64,000 nucleotides of DNA. It comes from Gibbula magus. Taxonomy: Eukaryota > Mollusca > Gastropoda > Trochida > Trochidae. The translations under genes and the position numbers were made by a program. The notes beneath the pieces are model-generated. The model had not been told where the DNA came from and searched no databases. It saw only the letters and a program-made list of their open reading frames with translations. Below, one piece after another: positions 1 to 10,913 of this stretch. Position 1 is the first letter of the stretch, and every line of letters starts with the position of its first letter. The stretch covers positions 75,974,436 through 76,038,435 of the forward strand of contig OW388291.1 in the NCBI GenBank assembly GCA_936450465.1, given 5' to 3'.

Positions 1-124
1 ATTGTAAACCCTGGTTTGAGGAATTACAATGATTGTTAACCCTGATCGAGGGACTACGATTGTAAAACCAGACTCACGGGGATATGAACTGATGAAGTAT
101 AGTTTCCTTGCAAATTTTGACAAA

Positions 125-130
125 AACAAT

Positions 131-162
<32 letters not shown>

Positions 163-163
163 C
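125..163. repeat. (AAC)n microsatellite
   Basis: A run of about a dozen AAC units. The matching place in the second module (about 49670-49690) has only a short imperfect series with GAA interruptions, so the repeat expanded, or was lost, after the modules separated. Confidence 0.95.
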
Positions 164-184
164 GGTTAGACCTCTTTATTGGTA

Positions 185-2140
185 CACTTTAATTAAAATT
201 AAAGGTCAATGACACGGATCCCGGGTGCTCTTCTGTTGTCACAGTTAAACTTGAACGTCTTGTTTTTCTGGGTGGAGAAGAATCCTGCTGATCTCGGCTT
301 CGGCTCAAAATATCACTGACTTCGGCCTTTTGATGCTCGCTACTACGCTACGCAGCCTCGCTCCTGTGACCTGTTAAAATGATATTGATACATAAATGAT
401 TCATCCTAGCCTGACAATAATATAGAATGTGTAATAAAAATGTTGAAGTAGGACTATACCTTAAACATATCTTGAAATGCCTCTTGAAATGACGTTACCT
501 GCGTGTACGCAAATAGTCTGCTCTTCTATGTTAATCTTGTATAGGCGAGTAGCGGCGTTTGCACGTAAGGAGTGGTTAGTTTTCGTCCCTGTAACTCCGG
601 CAGACTTGCAGATTCTTCTCACAGTGTCCTGAAGTGTGTTGTGTCCCACTGACAAATTGTAGTACCACTGTTTCGGGATCTTCTGGGGCGTGAGATAAAG
701 GGCATCTCTTCCATTTGGTTCCGTCGAATCGGGACTGAAATCATTTAATATCAAATATGTAATTATTCACTATGAACATATTGCAAGTATGGTTTCTTAA
801 TCATTAACAGTTAACATTATAATTATATTATAATATGTTCGTTATCAATACCATTATTATTACTTGTGGCATAACGTTATATTATGAATTAATCTTACCA
901 TAACGATCTATTCTTCTCGTATAAGCGAACGTAACACCTGGCGGGGTTCTCTTTATTTTCATAAGTTTTGACCTCCTTTGATTTCATTTTCCTGTTTCTT
1001 ATTCCCCCTGATTAGATTTTGCTGATATTGACATTATTTTTCAATTTTGAAGTATTAATTTGCGGCGGGGGATCATGTCACCTTAGTGACAACTACTTGT
1101 TTTCATAAGCTTTGACCTCCTTTGATTTCATTTTCCTGTTTCTTATTCCCCCCCCGGGTTCGTTTTCGTTGTGTCTTCTATGTATCGTAGATAGCGTCTG
1201 CCATTTCCGTCAACAAACGGTCCCGTGATTTGAGGATTCTAGTACATTCTAAGGCTCCTGTGCTCCTTGCCACCTCTGAGTGCTAACTGTTATCCTGAAA
1301 AAGATTTTAATTACTTCAGAGCATAAATAATTTAATACCACTTTCGTTTCAGTGTATTTTATTCATATTTATCGGATACAATGCCCTGTAGTAGGTTTGA
1401 GATAGTTCCTTCAAGCATTATCAATAAAACGCATCAGACAACGCTATAATTACTCACTGGTCAAGTATACATCTGTGTCCAGCAATTTTGTGGTACATCA
1501 TCGCCTAGAACTCCCTTTGTCCACAGTTGGTCTTCCTCCTGATATGAAATCACTTCTGTTGGTTTCCGGGAACTTGGGCCTAATCCATTCTCAGACTCCT
1601 CTTTCAAGGCTGCGTCTAACGCTTTCCTCGCTTCCTGGAAGTCATCGTTTTCAAACAATTTGTAAGAGAGCCACTCTCTTTCAGAACGGACGCAAATGCT
1701 GCATATATACCATACAAAGTTGCTAAAGGATAATGCTCTCCTTTCTTTTTCCTTGTTTCGAATACAAAATACTTCAGTACAGTATTCAGTTCATCAACTG
1801 TAATTTCTGTCAACTTGATGGTCAAACACCTCTTAACGCCTCTATGAAAATTGCAAATTGTCACTCATTGACCGTTGGCGACGTTCTTCCTGCCACCTCG
1901 TAAGAATTCGGAGAGCCAAGTCGTTTTCAACTGTGTTCTTTTTGCAATGTTTACTTGCCTTCTAATTTCTTCTCCGTGAGGGGTTGGCCGAATCTGAAAG
2001 CAAAGTCTTCTTCGTCTTCCATTTCCTTATTTTCGGGAACATTTTCTCTAAATGTATCTTGGGTTAAACACAAATCGTTATAGTCAGAGCCCCACATCTT
2101 GTCACTACGCGGTCTGACTGAAACGTTTAACCAAGTCCGA
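185..2140 (-). pseudogene. Crypton-type tyrosine recombinase (DUF3504-like) remnant or multi-exon gene, copy 1
   Basis: Read on the minus strand, successive pieces match the order of Crypton/DUF3504 recombinases: an acidic N-terminal segment (about 2140-1951), a piece with LRILTRWQEER (about 1925-1850), a core-binding segment with VDELNTVL and TLYGIYAAF (1864-1616), a segment with EEDQLWTKGVLG (1658-1461), an ALRGGKEHRSLR motif that would supply the first catalytic Arg (about 1290-1158), the TNHSLRANAATRLY block with the His-x-x-Arg catalytic pair (754-461), and a C-terminal SVSLTFNFN segment (about 330-185). Pieces fall in different frames. Some breaks look like introns, with a GTAACG donor-like site after the VHAG residues and GTAAGA after the TRRIDRYG residues; others include stops. 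The expected TGH motif and catalytic Tyr were not found. It could be a decayed transposon or a degraded domesticated gene. Family assignment is from remembered motifs. Confidence 0.6.
953..1155. repeat. 85-bp repeat fragment flanked by about 58-bp direct repeats
   Basis: The sequence starting TTTTCATAAG and ending near TTATTCCCCC occurs twice (about 953-1013 and 1098-1155). The insert between them (about 1014-1097), read on the minus strand, matches the start of the longer repeat at 23025-23100 and 27868-27945, including the TGACATGATCCCCC stretch. The second module (about 50600-50650) has one copy of the flank and no insert, so the arrangement arose in copy 1. The direct repeats are far longer than a normal transposon target-site duplication. 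Confidence 0.75.
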
Positions 2141-2531
2141 TGCACGTGCATCACGTTCAGTTCGTGCATGTTTACAATGAGGTTCACTGTCCACACAAGC
2201 TGTTTACGAGTGATGTTCAATATAACGTGATATTCAAACTTTTGTTGTTTTTGATTAAATTCAAAGTGTCTTTTAAACTTAAAAACGGTTGATAATATAG
2301 ATAAACCATTCATTCCTATCAGGGTCCACAACCTTACCATATCCTCGGTATCATGGTGTATCCTTATAATATTACATAAGTCACAGCCAATACATTTTCC
2401 TTCAAAGTAAAATATAAAATCGCTTAACATATCCTGTTTAGCTAAAAGTAAACCCAGTACTTGGTGCATCAGAAAACACAATAATTATTGAATTATTTAT
2501 ATATCAAAAGTAAAATCACCAAAACAAAGTA

Positions 2532-2693
2532 CTGTTAGACCCTATTCACCCTGACTTGTATATCCGGAAAAATGGCCATCTGCACAATAGTATTTAAAAT
2601 CTTCTCCATGCATTCTCCATGCAACTGCACAACTCGGTTTCCGGACAATTTTCAACTGTAGCCAAATTGTGCGGGTAAATGGGGTCTGACTGT
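2532..2693. mobile_element. pogo/Tigger-style MITE, copy 1
   Basis: A non-coding stretch of about 165 bp with imperfect terminal inverted repeats (left CTGTTAGACCCTATT; right end, reversed, CAGTCAGACCCCATT) and TA dinucleotides at both edges, with TATCCGGA inside. TA target sites and CAGTCAGACC-type ends fit non-autonomous pogo-like elements. Further copies are at 30777-30897 and 52027-52187. Confidence 0.6.
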
Positions 2694-3040
2694 GTATGGA
2701 TTTTTCTGTATTTTAATAAACATGGCGTTCTTCTAGGCCTGTGTTCCAATCAGACTTCACTATTAACTTATTTTAGGCTCTAGGTATTATGTTAAAGAAA
2801 CCAAGGCCTAATGCTTACAGAATATACAGTTTGATTTTTTTAGTGTTCCTTCTTGGTTTTAAAGGAAGGCCGAAATATAATATTTTCTATTGAATTCTTA
2901 ACTGCAATTAGTTCATTAGACTATTTTGTGAAAAACGAGACCCCCAACAAATCCATATGTTGTTTCTATATTAAACTAGAGTGACTTAAACTTTGCCGAA
3001 AACATCGTCTGCTTTTCACACGCAAACAACAAACCAAAAA

Positions 3041-3110
3041 TGGGGCGGGGCTTAGAGAGTTGGAATATACCGGAAGTGACGTACGTGAAGGGACGGGGTG
3101 TAAACATTCG
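3041..3110 (+). promoter_or_regulatory. GC-box plus ETS/CRE promoter-like cluster upstream of THAP-like exon
   Basis: A GC box (TGGGGCGGGGC, 3041-3051) is followed by CCGGAAGTGACGT (3070-3082), a composite ETS and CRE/ATF site typical of TATA-less animal promoters. It lies about 100 bp before a plausible start codon at 3179. GC content is clearly higher than the surrounding AT-rich DNA. The minus-strand Crypton remnant starts on the other side, so the region could work in both directions; that is inference. Confidence 0.55.
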
Positions 3111-3178
3111 CTTACTAATTACAATGACAAACACTGGGGAATCGGTCAGTTAATCTGTTATATCTACGCTTTGCAATA

Positions 3179-3318
3179 ATGCCACATCGCTGTTCTGCTG
3201 TAAACTGTTCGAGTAATGTTAGTTATCAAGTTTCACTTTACAAATGTCCCAAAATATCGTTATATATATCAAATATACTTCATATGAATAGTGAAAGGCG
3301 GTGGATTCATAGACGTTC
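3179..3318 (+). CDS. THAP-like zinc-finger first exon, copy 1
   Basis: From ATG the reading MPHRCSAVNCSS has the start signature of a THAP domain: Met, then Cys-x4-Cys with Ser-Ala between, then an SLYKCPK segment where THAP proteins have a hydrophobic-Phe-Pro motif, and an ERRWIHRR segment with the conserved Trp. The frame stays open for 47 codons. A donor-like GTAAAC follows at 3319, so the Cys-x2-His half of the zinc finger would be on a later exon, which was not found. The copy at 52672 preserves the same reading. It may be a gene start, or the head of a THAP-containing transposon such as a P element. A spacer of about 14 residues before the Trp is unusual. Confidence 0.45.
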
Positions 3319-4129
3319 GTAAACATAGGATAAATCAATGCTAATGAGATATAAAATGACAAAATGAAAAGATATGATAATATGAACGAACTTTAGTTGA
3401 GACAACGAAATCAGATAGTCGGTGTTGTTGTTATTTTTTTTTTGAGAATGCTTGTGTTTAAAACAAAACAACAAACGTGAGATTAGCAGACTCCGGTGAA
3501 GTAGTCCCTATGGTAAACCATCGACAATCAAAGCACATCACAACATCCTGATTTTTTTAACGTCGTTAATCTACCGACGACCTAATTTACTAACAGTACA
3601 TTACAACAATCAAAGCAACTCACCACCTATTTTAGAACACCAAAAGAAGTTGGATATCAACTCTTCGAATCCACCTACGAAAACACCGCATCCCAATGTT
3701 ACATTTTACGATTTAGTTATCACTTATTAACACATTAAAATATTCAGAATCTAATAGATAATAAAACAATATTTTCAATAAAATGTGTGGTCAATCAAAT
3801 CAAATCAAATAAACATCGTATTAAATTGACATTTCAGCAAGAGTGTCAATTAATGTCAGAAACTTACCTCATAAACGTATCCAAACGGACAATATGAATA
3901 TCCAAATGCACATTAGACACAAATTGTAAACCTATAAATCCACCAATGACAGTACTTGGAAACAGAAGATGGTCAAATACTAACCCTCTTTCAGCAAAAG
4001 TCTTTTCGCAAATGGCGAGATAGAAAACCAAATAGTTATGATGATTTTACACTGAAATGAATTTCATTGGAACATTGGTATTTAATCCAGAGTTTTAATT
4101 GGATAACTTGAAAGAGATATGTTCCTTAC

Positions 4130-4424
4130 TTTCATTGGCTGACAACATCTAGATTGAATGTCGCGTGAATGTTTATTTCCTATTTCCTTTGTGTCACCAA
4201 GACAGGACGTTTGACAATAAACATATATGACATGGCGGTCACCGACATGCCATTTGTTATTTAATTGAATCGGTCCAGTAAACTTGTTGTCTGTACAAAC
4301 ATAATTACAATCCTTCCTTCTCACATACTTTGCGTAAACTAATAAGCTGTAACAACAGTTCTCCCCTTTGATCTGGAAGAAACATCTATATGGTACGCTA
4401 AACTGAGAATTGTGTGTTGGTGTG
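4130..4424 (-). CDS. Cysteine-rich exon of unknown function, copy 1
   Basis: A minus-strand frame is open for 118 codons across 4438-4082. Within it an acceptor-like CTTCAG ends at 4425 and a donor-like GTAAGG starts at 4129, which would give a 295-nt exon. The encoded segment has ten cysteines, including Cys-Cys pairs, with aromatic and charged residues that look coding rather than random. No family was recognised. The second module has a single-base insertion in the matching exon, so only this copy is open. It might be part of a minus-strand extracellular protein gene, but no flanking exons could be assigned. Confidence 0.3.
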
Positions 4425-4668
4425 CTGAAGTGACACATAAAGACTATTTATTAAACCATTACGTTTTCATTTACGAGATGTGCATTAACATAATTCTATC
4501 ATTCGATAATGTTCGTTGTCTATATCAATCTGTGTTATCACAAGCAAAAAGTTAGCATGGCTCACATACCCCCGCCATCTGCTACCCGTCCATTGAGAAT
4601 TATAGATGTGAAGGGTACTATGTTTAAAAATGAGCTTCAAGCATCATAATATTGTCCAAAATAATTTT

Positions 4669-5300
4669 GGAAACTGGCTTTGTTATTACAAAATTTCATT
4701 GACCCAGATGTAATATTTTTCAGGTAACTAATTTTTTCCCATTAGAGCATCACAACGGTAATTTGTACCAGTTCAATTACAGACTCAAGGGCTTCATAAC
4801 TCCGTAAAAATAACATTTCGGAGGAGTATCATCTGGACTATCTACATGTTACATTTCATTCACCTAGATGTAATAGTTGCCGAGAAAACTTGTCCCAATT
4901 GGAGCATCACAGCTCTTTTGGTACAAAGTTCAATTTTGGATTCAAGGGCCATAACTCAGTAAAAAATAATATTTCGGAAATGGTTTTTTAACTCGATGAA
5001 GAGTATCACCTGGACTACCTCCATATTAAATTTCATTCACCTAGATGTAATAGTTGCCGAGAAAACTTGTCCCCATTGCAGCATCACAGTTCTTTTGGTA
5101 CAAAGTTCAATTTTGGATTCAAGGGCCATAACTCCGTAAAATTAATATTTCGGAAATGTTTTTCGAACTCGATAAAGAGTATGGTCATGAATACTCACTA
5201 CCAAAATTTCATTCACCTAGTTTGAACAGTTTCCGAGAAAACTTGTCCCGATTGAACACAATAAAACTAATTCCAAAAAGTGACGTTTCTATTGAAACGA
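4669..5300. repeat. Short array (about 4 monomers) of the 177-179 bp satellite
   Basis: Two near-consensus monomers (about 4830-5165) lie between a diverged left edge unit (about 4669-4830) and a diverged right edge unit (about 5165-5300). Shared landmarks include GATGTAATAGTTGCCGAG, CATCACAGCTCTTTTGG and GGATTCAAGGGC. The left edge matches the left edge of the large array at 54170, so both are the same locus in two copies of the module with very different copy number. Confidence 0.9.
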
Positions 5301-6933
5301 CAAAAGATTTAAATCTCAGAAAATTGAAAATTGTCTGTGCGCGATCGGAAGAACATAGTTAACAACTGTACAAAGTTTGGTTGATGTACCTTTGACAGTT
5401 TCGTATAATAATATATATGTTTGCGTGTACAATGGAGCAATCTTCATGTAAATTTCATTGAGCTTGTCGACCAATCCAGTTCATGTATCTATTCATTAAA
5501 GTGAAGTGAAAATGGTTTGCATTGCATTACATCATATATAGAATATTTTAATTGACAAACTTCAAATACAGTAATCTTTTATATTTAATACACAATGTTA
5601 TTTATAAATCTGCAATGTTGTCTCGCTTATTTGAACAGCCAATCGTTCAGTGCTTATGAAATTATACCTACCATATTACTTTATTTATTAATACATACAA
5701 AACAAAATTAACCTGCCGATTATGCAACATAATTTGATCAATTGGTGCTACTTAATCTCTCTTCGCCCCGATTCCAGCGAGAGTCTTCTTCTCTTGTGTC
5801 AATGTCACTTGAACTGTCATTTGGTTCATACAGGTAAGGCAAGGCATCGGCCACGTCACTTGAAATGACGAGCTTGAAGACACACACTCCATGGAAAGTG
5901 ATATGACAGCAATTCCGCAGTTAATTGCTACAAACATACTATACATAAGCGCAGAATGCACTCCAATTCAGCAGGCCCCAGTCGTTGTAACCATATGAAA
6001 TCGCTAGTTGAATAGTTAAGTAATCTGTTTATCGAAAATTTGGGTTGATGAAGTTTTCTGTCTTATATGAGCAGTTTAAAAGTTGGGAAAACACGTTAAA
6101 TTAAGATTAGGGGCCATAGTGAGACTCCTCCACGTACGTCACAGCACGATACGCTTCAGTGATCACCGCCCGCCCACTTTCATTCTGGTCGCCGGGGCTT
6201 AATTAGGCACCTTAAAAAAAAAGCTGTATATAAGTAATTTATGGGTCGATTTCAGAAATTTAAAATCGAGCAATTGTCAAATTGAAACCCCTTTTCAAAG
6301 AATCCGAATGTGACCATATGTCATTTCATCTAACCTTTAAAAACTTTAATATTGCTTGCAACTTAAATGGACCAACATTGGTAAAATCTTCAATAAAGTG
6401 ATTGGTGATTTTATGGATATATCACCTTATAATGGTTTATTCTACATTTATATATTTTGACTATCAATTTATGAGTCAAATACACTGATATCATTGTCGT
6501 AATATGATTTTGTACTTTTATTTTATTAACATAATCGGTCTCTACCTAATTCAAACAAACAGTTGATGGGTACATTTGTAAGAAATAGTTTTGTATTGCA
6601 AAGGATCTTAAATATTTATGAAAATATGAAGATTTGAATGAACATATTAAATATATTGAGTCGTCTATAGTCTTTTCAAAGTATAATGATCTATTAAAAT
6701 GTTACATGGCATTGTTGAAGCAGTAAGGACAAGCGATATCATCAGGTTTTAATAGCACCGAAGGATATTAAACATTGAATTAGCTCATACATGGGGGCTA
6801 TAATCATATATGTGAAATCAAATTAGGTATTGAATATAGTTAAAATTACAGAAGTAAAGCAAAGTGAAGTCCTCAATCAGTACATTCTTGAGAAGAGAGC
6901 TCAACACCACATATTACAAAGAAGTAATTCAAA
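5301..6933. other. Spacer upstream of gene 1, no gene recognised
   Basis: Only short frames are present. From about 6340 the sequence aligns with the stretch upstream of gene 2 (31090-31653), so the shared upstream flank of the gene family is about 0.6 kb. A 69-codon minus-strand frame at 5752-5961 starts with a hydrophobic stretch but has no supporting exon structure. No TATA box or other promoter element stood out just before 6934. Confidence 0.5.
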
Positions 6934-7099
6934 ATGACAAACTTAACTCAAAATGTCTCCTATGTTCCTTGTGATGTAATATGTCATACAATGTTCCAAT
7001 GTGTGGCTGTTGTGAAGATCATGGAGTGTTTGAAGCTCTGTAACATCAAAACAAAAGACAGAGATGAGTCTATTGTGAAGGATCTCTCGAAAATGTTTC
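6934..7099 (+). CDS. Gene 1 exon 1: Cys-rich PAN-like segment
   Basis: From ATG this exon runs 55 codons plus one base and ends at a consensus donor (GTAAGT at 7100). It encodes a segment with five cysteines in the order PCDVIC, MFQC, MECLKLC, reminiscent of the second half of a PAN/Apple domain; that assignment is tentative. The ATG was chosen because an in-frame TAA lies three codons upstream and no acceptor fits between. That leaves no signal peptide, which is unexpected for a sushi protein. In gene 2 the frame is open further upstream, so the true protein start may lie in an unseen earlier exon and gene 1 could be damaged here. The exon is 166 nt in both genes. Confidence 0.65.
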
Positions 7100-7814
7100 G
7101 TAAGTAAATTGTTACATTTATTTACTTTATATGTTACTATAAATAAATACTAACTTCAAATTCAATTTATTTTGTACAAATAGTTATATAACAACATTCA
7201 GTTATTTAAATTTTGTAAAATATATCTCTTATAAAGATGATGAAGTTTCAGTTTTCATTTGGCAAAATGATGCTGAACACGAGATGAATATATGATATGA
7301 TTTGTCATCTTACCTGGTACTAATTTTTGTGCGGGGTAAACAGAGGCTAATTTTTATATAAAATCACTTACCCAGGGTGTCACCATTATTCTCTCAACCA
7401 ATGTCTCAGTGTGGGACAGGGTATCATCCTTCAATCTTACAGTTCATCCAGCAATGAAGTGCGTCCCCAATTCGTGTAGATAGCCACATTCGTTGTTGCT
7501 GAACTTCACTGACAGCGGTCAACTGAACTACACACAATTATTTACTTTACTTAATTTTATTACTTGAATAGTAGGATTATGAATATACATGAATGTGTGT
7601 TCATGATCAGTTCTCAACTAATTGAAACGGGAACTTAGGGATGACACGGCGTGAACTTGCTCTCCAAACATTCTTTCCATGATTCTTTCTCAATGTATTG
7701 CAGGATATTACCACTTCGTGTCTTCTTGATTTTGTTCAATTATATTGTATAAATTACTTTACGGGTTTAGCACAACTAAATAGTTTGCCTGCACTCTTCC
7801 TTTCCTTTCAACAG
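7100..7814. other. Gene 1 intron 1
   Basis: This intron of about 0.7 kb aligns end to end with gene 2 intron 1 (31820-32524) with few differences, which supports both gene models. It begins GTAAGT and ends at a pyrimidine-rich tract followed by ACAG. Nothing else was recognised in it. Confidence 0.75.
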
Positions 7815-8026
7815 TTTTGGGGGACTGTGGAAGACCAAATATCTCTAATGCACATCTCTCTAATGTGTATCTCCTACCTAGTGATGAAGAGAATGTTCTC
7901 CGCTACAAGTGTAAGCCTGGTTTCACCTTCTGTAGTGATGTAGTGGACAACACGATAAGATGCCTACCATCGAAACTATGGAGCCGGGTACCTGCTTCAT
8001 GCTTGCAAAATCTGTGGAAGGGCAAG
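7815..8026 (+). CDS. Gene 1 exon 2: sushi (CCP) domain
   Basis: The exon begins after TTTCAACAG and ends at GTAAGT. Its first two bases complete the codon left by exon 1, and it ends in phase 0. It encodes one sushi/CCP domain: GDCGRPN (Cys1), a RYKCKPGF core (Cys2), TIRC (Cys3), and LWSRVPASC with the conserved Trp and Cys4. An extra fifth cysteine (TFC) lies between Cys2 and Cys3. Sushi domains are extracellular protein-binding modules of complement-like and adhesion proteins. Compared with gene 2 it has three more codons (9 nt) near the domain start, an in-frame indel that argues for coding constraint. Confidence 0.85.
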
Positions 8027-8262
8027 GTAAGTCTTTCGTCCATACCTGACACAGATGAGCGAGGTGTTGATATCTCCATGTGATATTATAGCAAGTGTTA
8101 CTTCCTTCCTTACGTTTCCTTGATAAACTTGCACTGCATTTGGATTGCAGGAATAAAATCAAATCATTCTAACGCCTTATTGATAAATCTATGTTTAATA
8201 GAAGCAACCAGAACACCACACTAATAGAAAAATAGAGGCAATGGCTTTGTAACTCATCAGTG

Positions 8263-8485
8263 GCCCGTTCCATAACAGCGAGCGCTTATAATCACTCATT
8301 GATTGCTCAATGTAGCGGTCAAGTAGCGGTCAAGTAGCGCTCATTCTCTCCTGAACGATATGGTGCAAAACCTCAAAGTTCGCTCGCTTTGCTACATAGT
8401 GCTACATTGAGCAATCGTGTGCAAGAGACATCTAAAAGTAATCGCTACTTGAGCGATTACTTTGAAACCTCTCTTGAACACGGCC
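8263..8485. mobile_element. MITE-like inverted-repeat element in gene 1 intron 2
   Basis: The stretch begins GGCCCGTTCC and ends GAACACGGCC, with internal complementary blocks (CGAGCGC, GATTGCTCAATGTAGC against GCTACATTGAGCAATCG, and GTAGCG against CGCTAC). The ends and hairpin structure fit a non-autonomous DNA transposon. It has no counterpart in gene 2 intron 2. Confidence 0.5.
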
Positions 8486-8835
8486 AAGGCTTTCATTGTC
8501 AGAGGGTTAACAAATCTACGATTTATGTTCCACCTTGACCAAGGTGTCTTTAAACAATATGTCAGTTTCTTGGCTTTTAGTTCTGACGAAAAAGATGAAA
8601 ATAGGCTTTTAGGGCACAGCAATTGAGGCACCAAATCTATACTTTATTCTCTCAATTGGCTGAGTATATTCGGTGTAAGCGGTGGATGGACAACATTCAA
8701 GGGATGTAACTCTTGTCTTCCCCGTGGAAGCCACAACTATTAGTTTCGTATTCTCATGTCATTAATTAAATACCGTTAATTACGAACATTGAAAATTAAA
8801 ATACTAGAATGCTAAAGTAGCTATGTATTTAGCGC

Positions 8836-9070
8836 TTGTTTTTGAAACCTACTGCATGGAATGTTACGTTAGTTGAAATGTGAGCCCATCGAAATCGTTA
8901 CCTTACAGTATCGCGATGAAGTGGGCCCATATTGGTGATTCGGTATATAGTCCTTGTTTTTTAAACCTACTGCATGGAATGTTACGTTAGTTGAAATGTG
9001 AGCCCATCGAATTCGTTACCTTATAGTATTGCGATGGAGTGAGCCCACATTTGTCTATTTGCTTTCCAAC
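8836..9070. repeat. 118-bp tandem duplication
   Basis: AAACCTACTGCATGGAATG and the following block ending in AGCCCA recur at 8845 and 8963, a spacing of 118 bp, with a few substitutions between units. It lies inside gene 1 intron 2, and no coding sense was seen. Confidence 0.85.
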
Positions 9071-10087
9071 GGTACTTTCAGATATTGCCAACTTCTAATG
9101 TATGTTTGACGTGTTCTATTTGTATGGAAAAAACTAATATTGTTGACAAATAAAGTTTTCTTTGGAAATAAAGGTTGAAAGTTATTGTTTTTATGTTATT
9201 TTTTCCATCAGAAATAAATTTATGATAGCCCGCGAAATGTAGGGCACACGACATGCATATTTATGAGAGGTATTCTCTGATTGGTCAGAACAAATGTCAA
9301 GGACTAGATCATGGGTCACATTAAGGCGTTCAAGCATTCTGATTGGTCGAGTTCAGTAGGTAAGGTCAGAGACCTAAGAAATTAGCATATTCTTACTATC
9401 AGCTGTCAAAGATTTATGTTTATCTCGATAATTATTGTGAAAACTTGAGGATTGATGAAGTTTATGAATAAGTAATGTGAAAACATGCGACTATCGATGA
9501 TTATTGATCCTTTTCCATCCTAGAAAATTTGTATTTGAACATTTGATGAGTAATATGCTTGATTATTGATCGTTTTTCCTTCCTATAAAATTGTAATTGA
9601 ACATTTGAACAAAAATCCTTTTGGATGTTCTAGGAGTGTTTAGGTCACAGAGTGACCAAATGTACCATTTATTATCCCCATTGTTTAGATATTTTGCCTA
9701 TGAGCCTATGAGCCTATGAGGCCCTTATTCGGGGCCACAGTCACCAAACCTACCATTTATAATCTCAATTAACCAAGGAGTTACACTAAATCTAAATTCT
9801 CTAGTGAAAAAAAATGCACAACAGTTTACGGAATGACATGCCATAAGCCCACCATGCCTCATGAGCTAAAACGTATCTTGATATTGTATTCCTATTTTCT
9901 GATGTAACTTTTCTGATCACATAAAATGGATGAACATAGATTTCCCTCCTTTTTGAGCAGAAGAAATCAGATATCCACATCACTCGAAAAAGTATTTCAT
10001 TGTGGTCCTTTAACATATATTAATATCCAAAATTGAAATGACAACAAATTGGAAGAACACTGAACTTATTTTCTTCTTTTATCCAAG
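9071..10087. other. Remainder of gene 1 intron 2
   Basis: No gene was seen. A small tandem GAGCCTAT series lies at about 9700-9720. Around 9715-9780 is one unit of the GAGGCCCTTATT / CTACCATTTATAATC repeat that forms several diverged copies in gene 2 intron 2. The last part (about 10020-10087) aligns with the end of gene 2 intron 2. Confidence 0.5.
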
Positions 10088-10176
10088 GTGAAGGGAATGA
10101 CGTTAAATTTCCCCTGTCAGCCATCTAACGGTTCCTCTGTTGTTGTATATGGGAGACGGGTAAATGAACTGATAAG
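10088..10176 (+). CDS. Gene 1 exon 3: start of galectin-like domain
   Basis: The exon lies between TATCCAAG and the donor GTGAGT, starts in phase 0 and leaves two bases (AG) for the next codon. It encodes VKGMTLNFPCQ followed by NGSSVVVYGR and NELI. In galectin-like folds the first strands have a G-x-x-L ... V-x-G pattern leading to an Arg-Phe pair, and here the spliced codon plus the next exon gives Arg followed by a hydrophobic residue. Gene 2 differs by a 3-nt indel, keeping the frame. The galectin resemblance is inference from strand pattern. Confidence 0.75.
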
Positions 10177-10913
10177 GTGAGTAGATTATCTTCACGCACC
10201 TGAGTCGACCACATATACTTTTATATCTGCACTGTACTCAACCTTGTCATAGGTATCACTCTACCGGTTGACCATGCATACTTATTTCTTGGAATGAAAT
10301 AATATGATACCGGTACGTATGCAATAGTTCTCCTACATAACACCATTTCACTCAATAACAACACAACACATATTAAACATTGGGACACGCTGCATAGTGT
10401 GCACTGCAGCAGTATTTATTAACATCCACAATCAGTCTCATTCCATGTCACTCTGACGACACTTAAAAATGCAGGGGATATTACATTATTATAATATGAA
10501 TCCGTTGAAGTCGGACACGTAAAACCAGAGATAAACTTTCATGAATGAACTCTTGAACCGTGTTTCCTCAACGTGTGCTACAAGAACCTTGTACTGGAGG
10601 GTCTACAGCAGAGTGTTTCATTCAAAGTCAGTAATACAGTATTTGCTGAACTCCAATCCAACAAAGTTAAATATACCATAGAAGTGAATATATACAAAAT
10701 AATGTCATATATGAGTATTTTAACGACTGTTCAGTCACCGACAAAACATCACGTTAATGTATTTTAACGGCTCAGCAGCCACAATGCCCTTTACAGAGGA
10801 ATGTATGTACATGCAGTAATATATGGAATCAAATATCAGGGAATCATACATGTATATGCATACACACAGGTATTATAACGGCTCTCCAGCCTAACCTATA
10901 TACAGGTAAAATA

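Larger units (their letters stand above)
1..5300. repeat. Paralogous spacer module, copy 1 (Crypton remnant, MITE, THAP exon, Cys-rich exon, short satellite)
   Basis: Base 1 onward aligns by eye with 49559 onward, in the same order and with only scattered substitutions and small indels, until both enter the same satellite near 4830 and 54340. In copy 2 the module begins about 1.09 kb after the stop codon of gene 2, so the window start should lie about 1.1 kb downstream of another family member just outside the window. The module is largely absent between genes 1 and 2, where only stretches like 2361-2870 survive (around 22441-22720, 27280-27550 and 30760-31080). Confidence 0.9.

Noticed and set aside
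5752..5961. Signal-peptide first exon on the minus strand
   Set aside because: A hydrophobic start is present but no donor site or following exon in frame could be supported.
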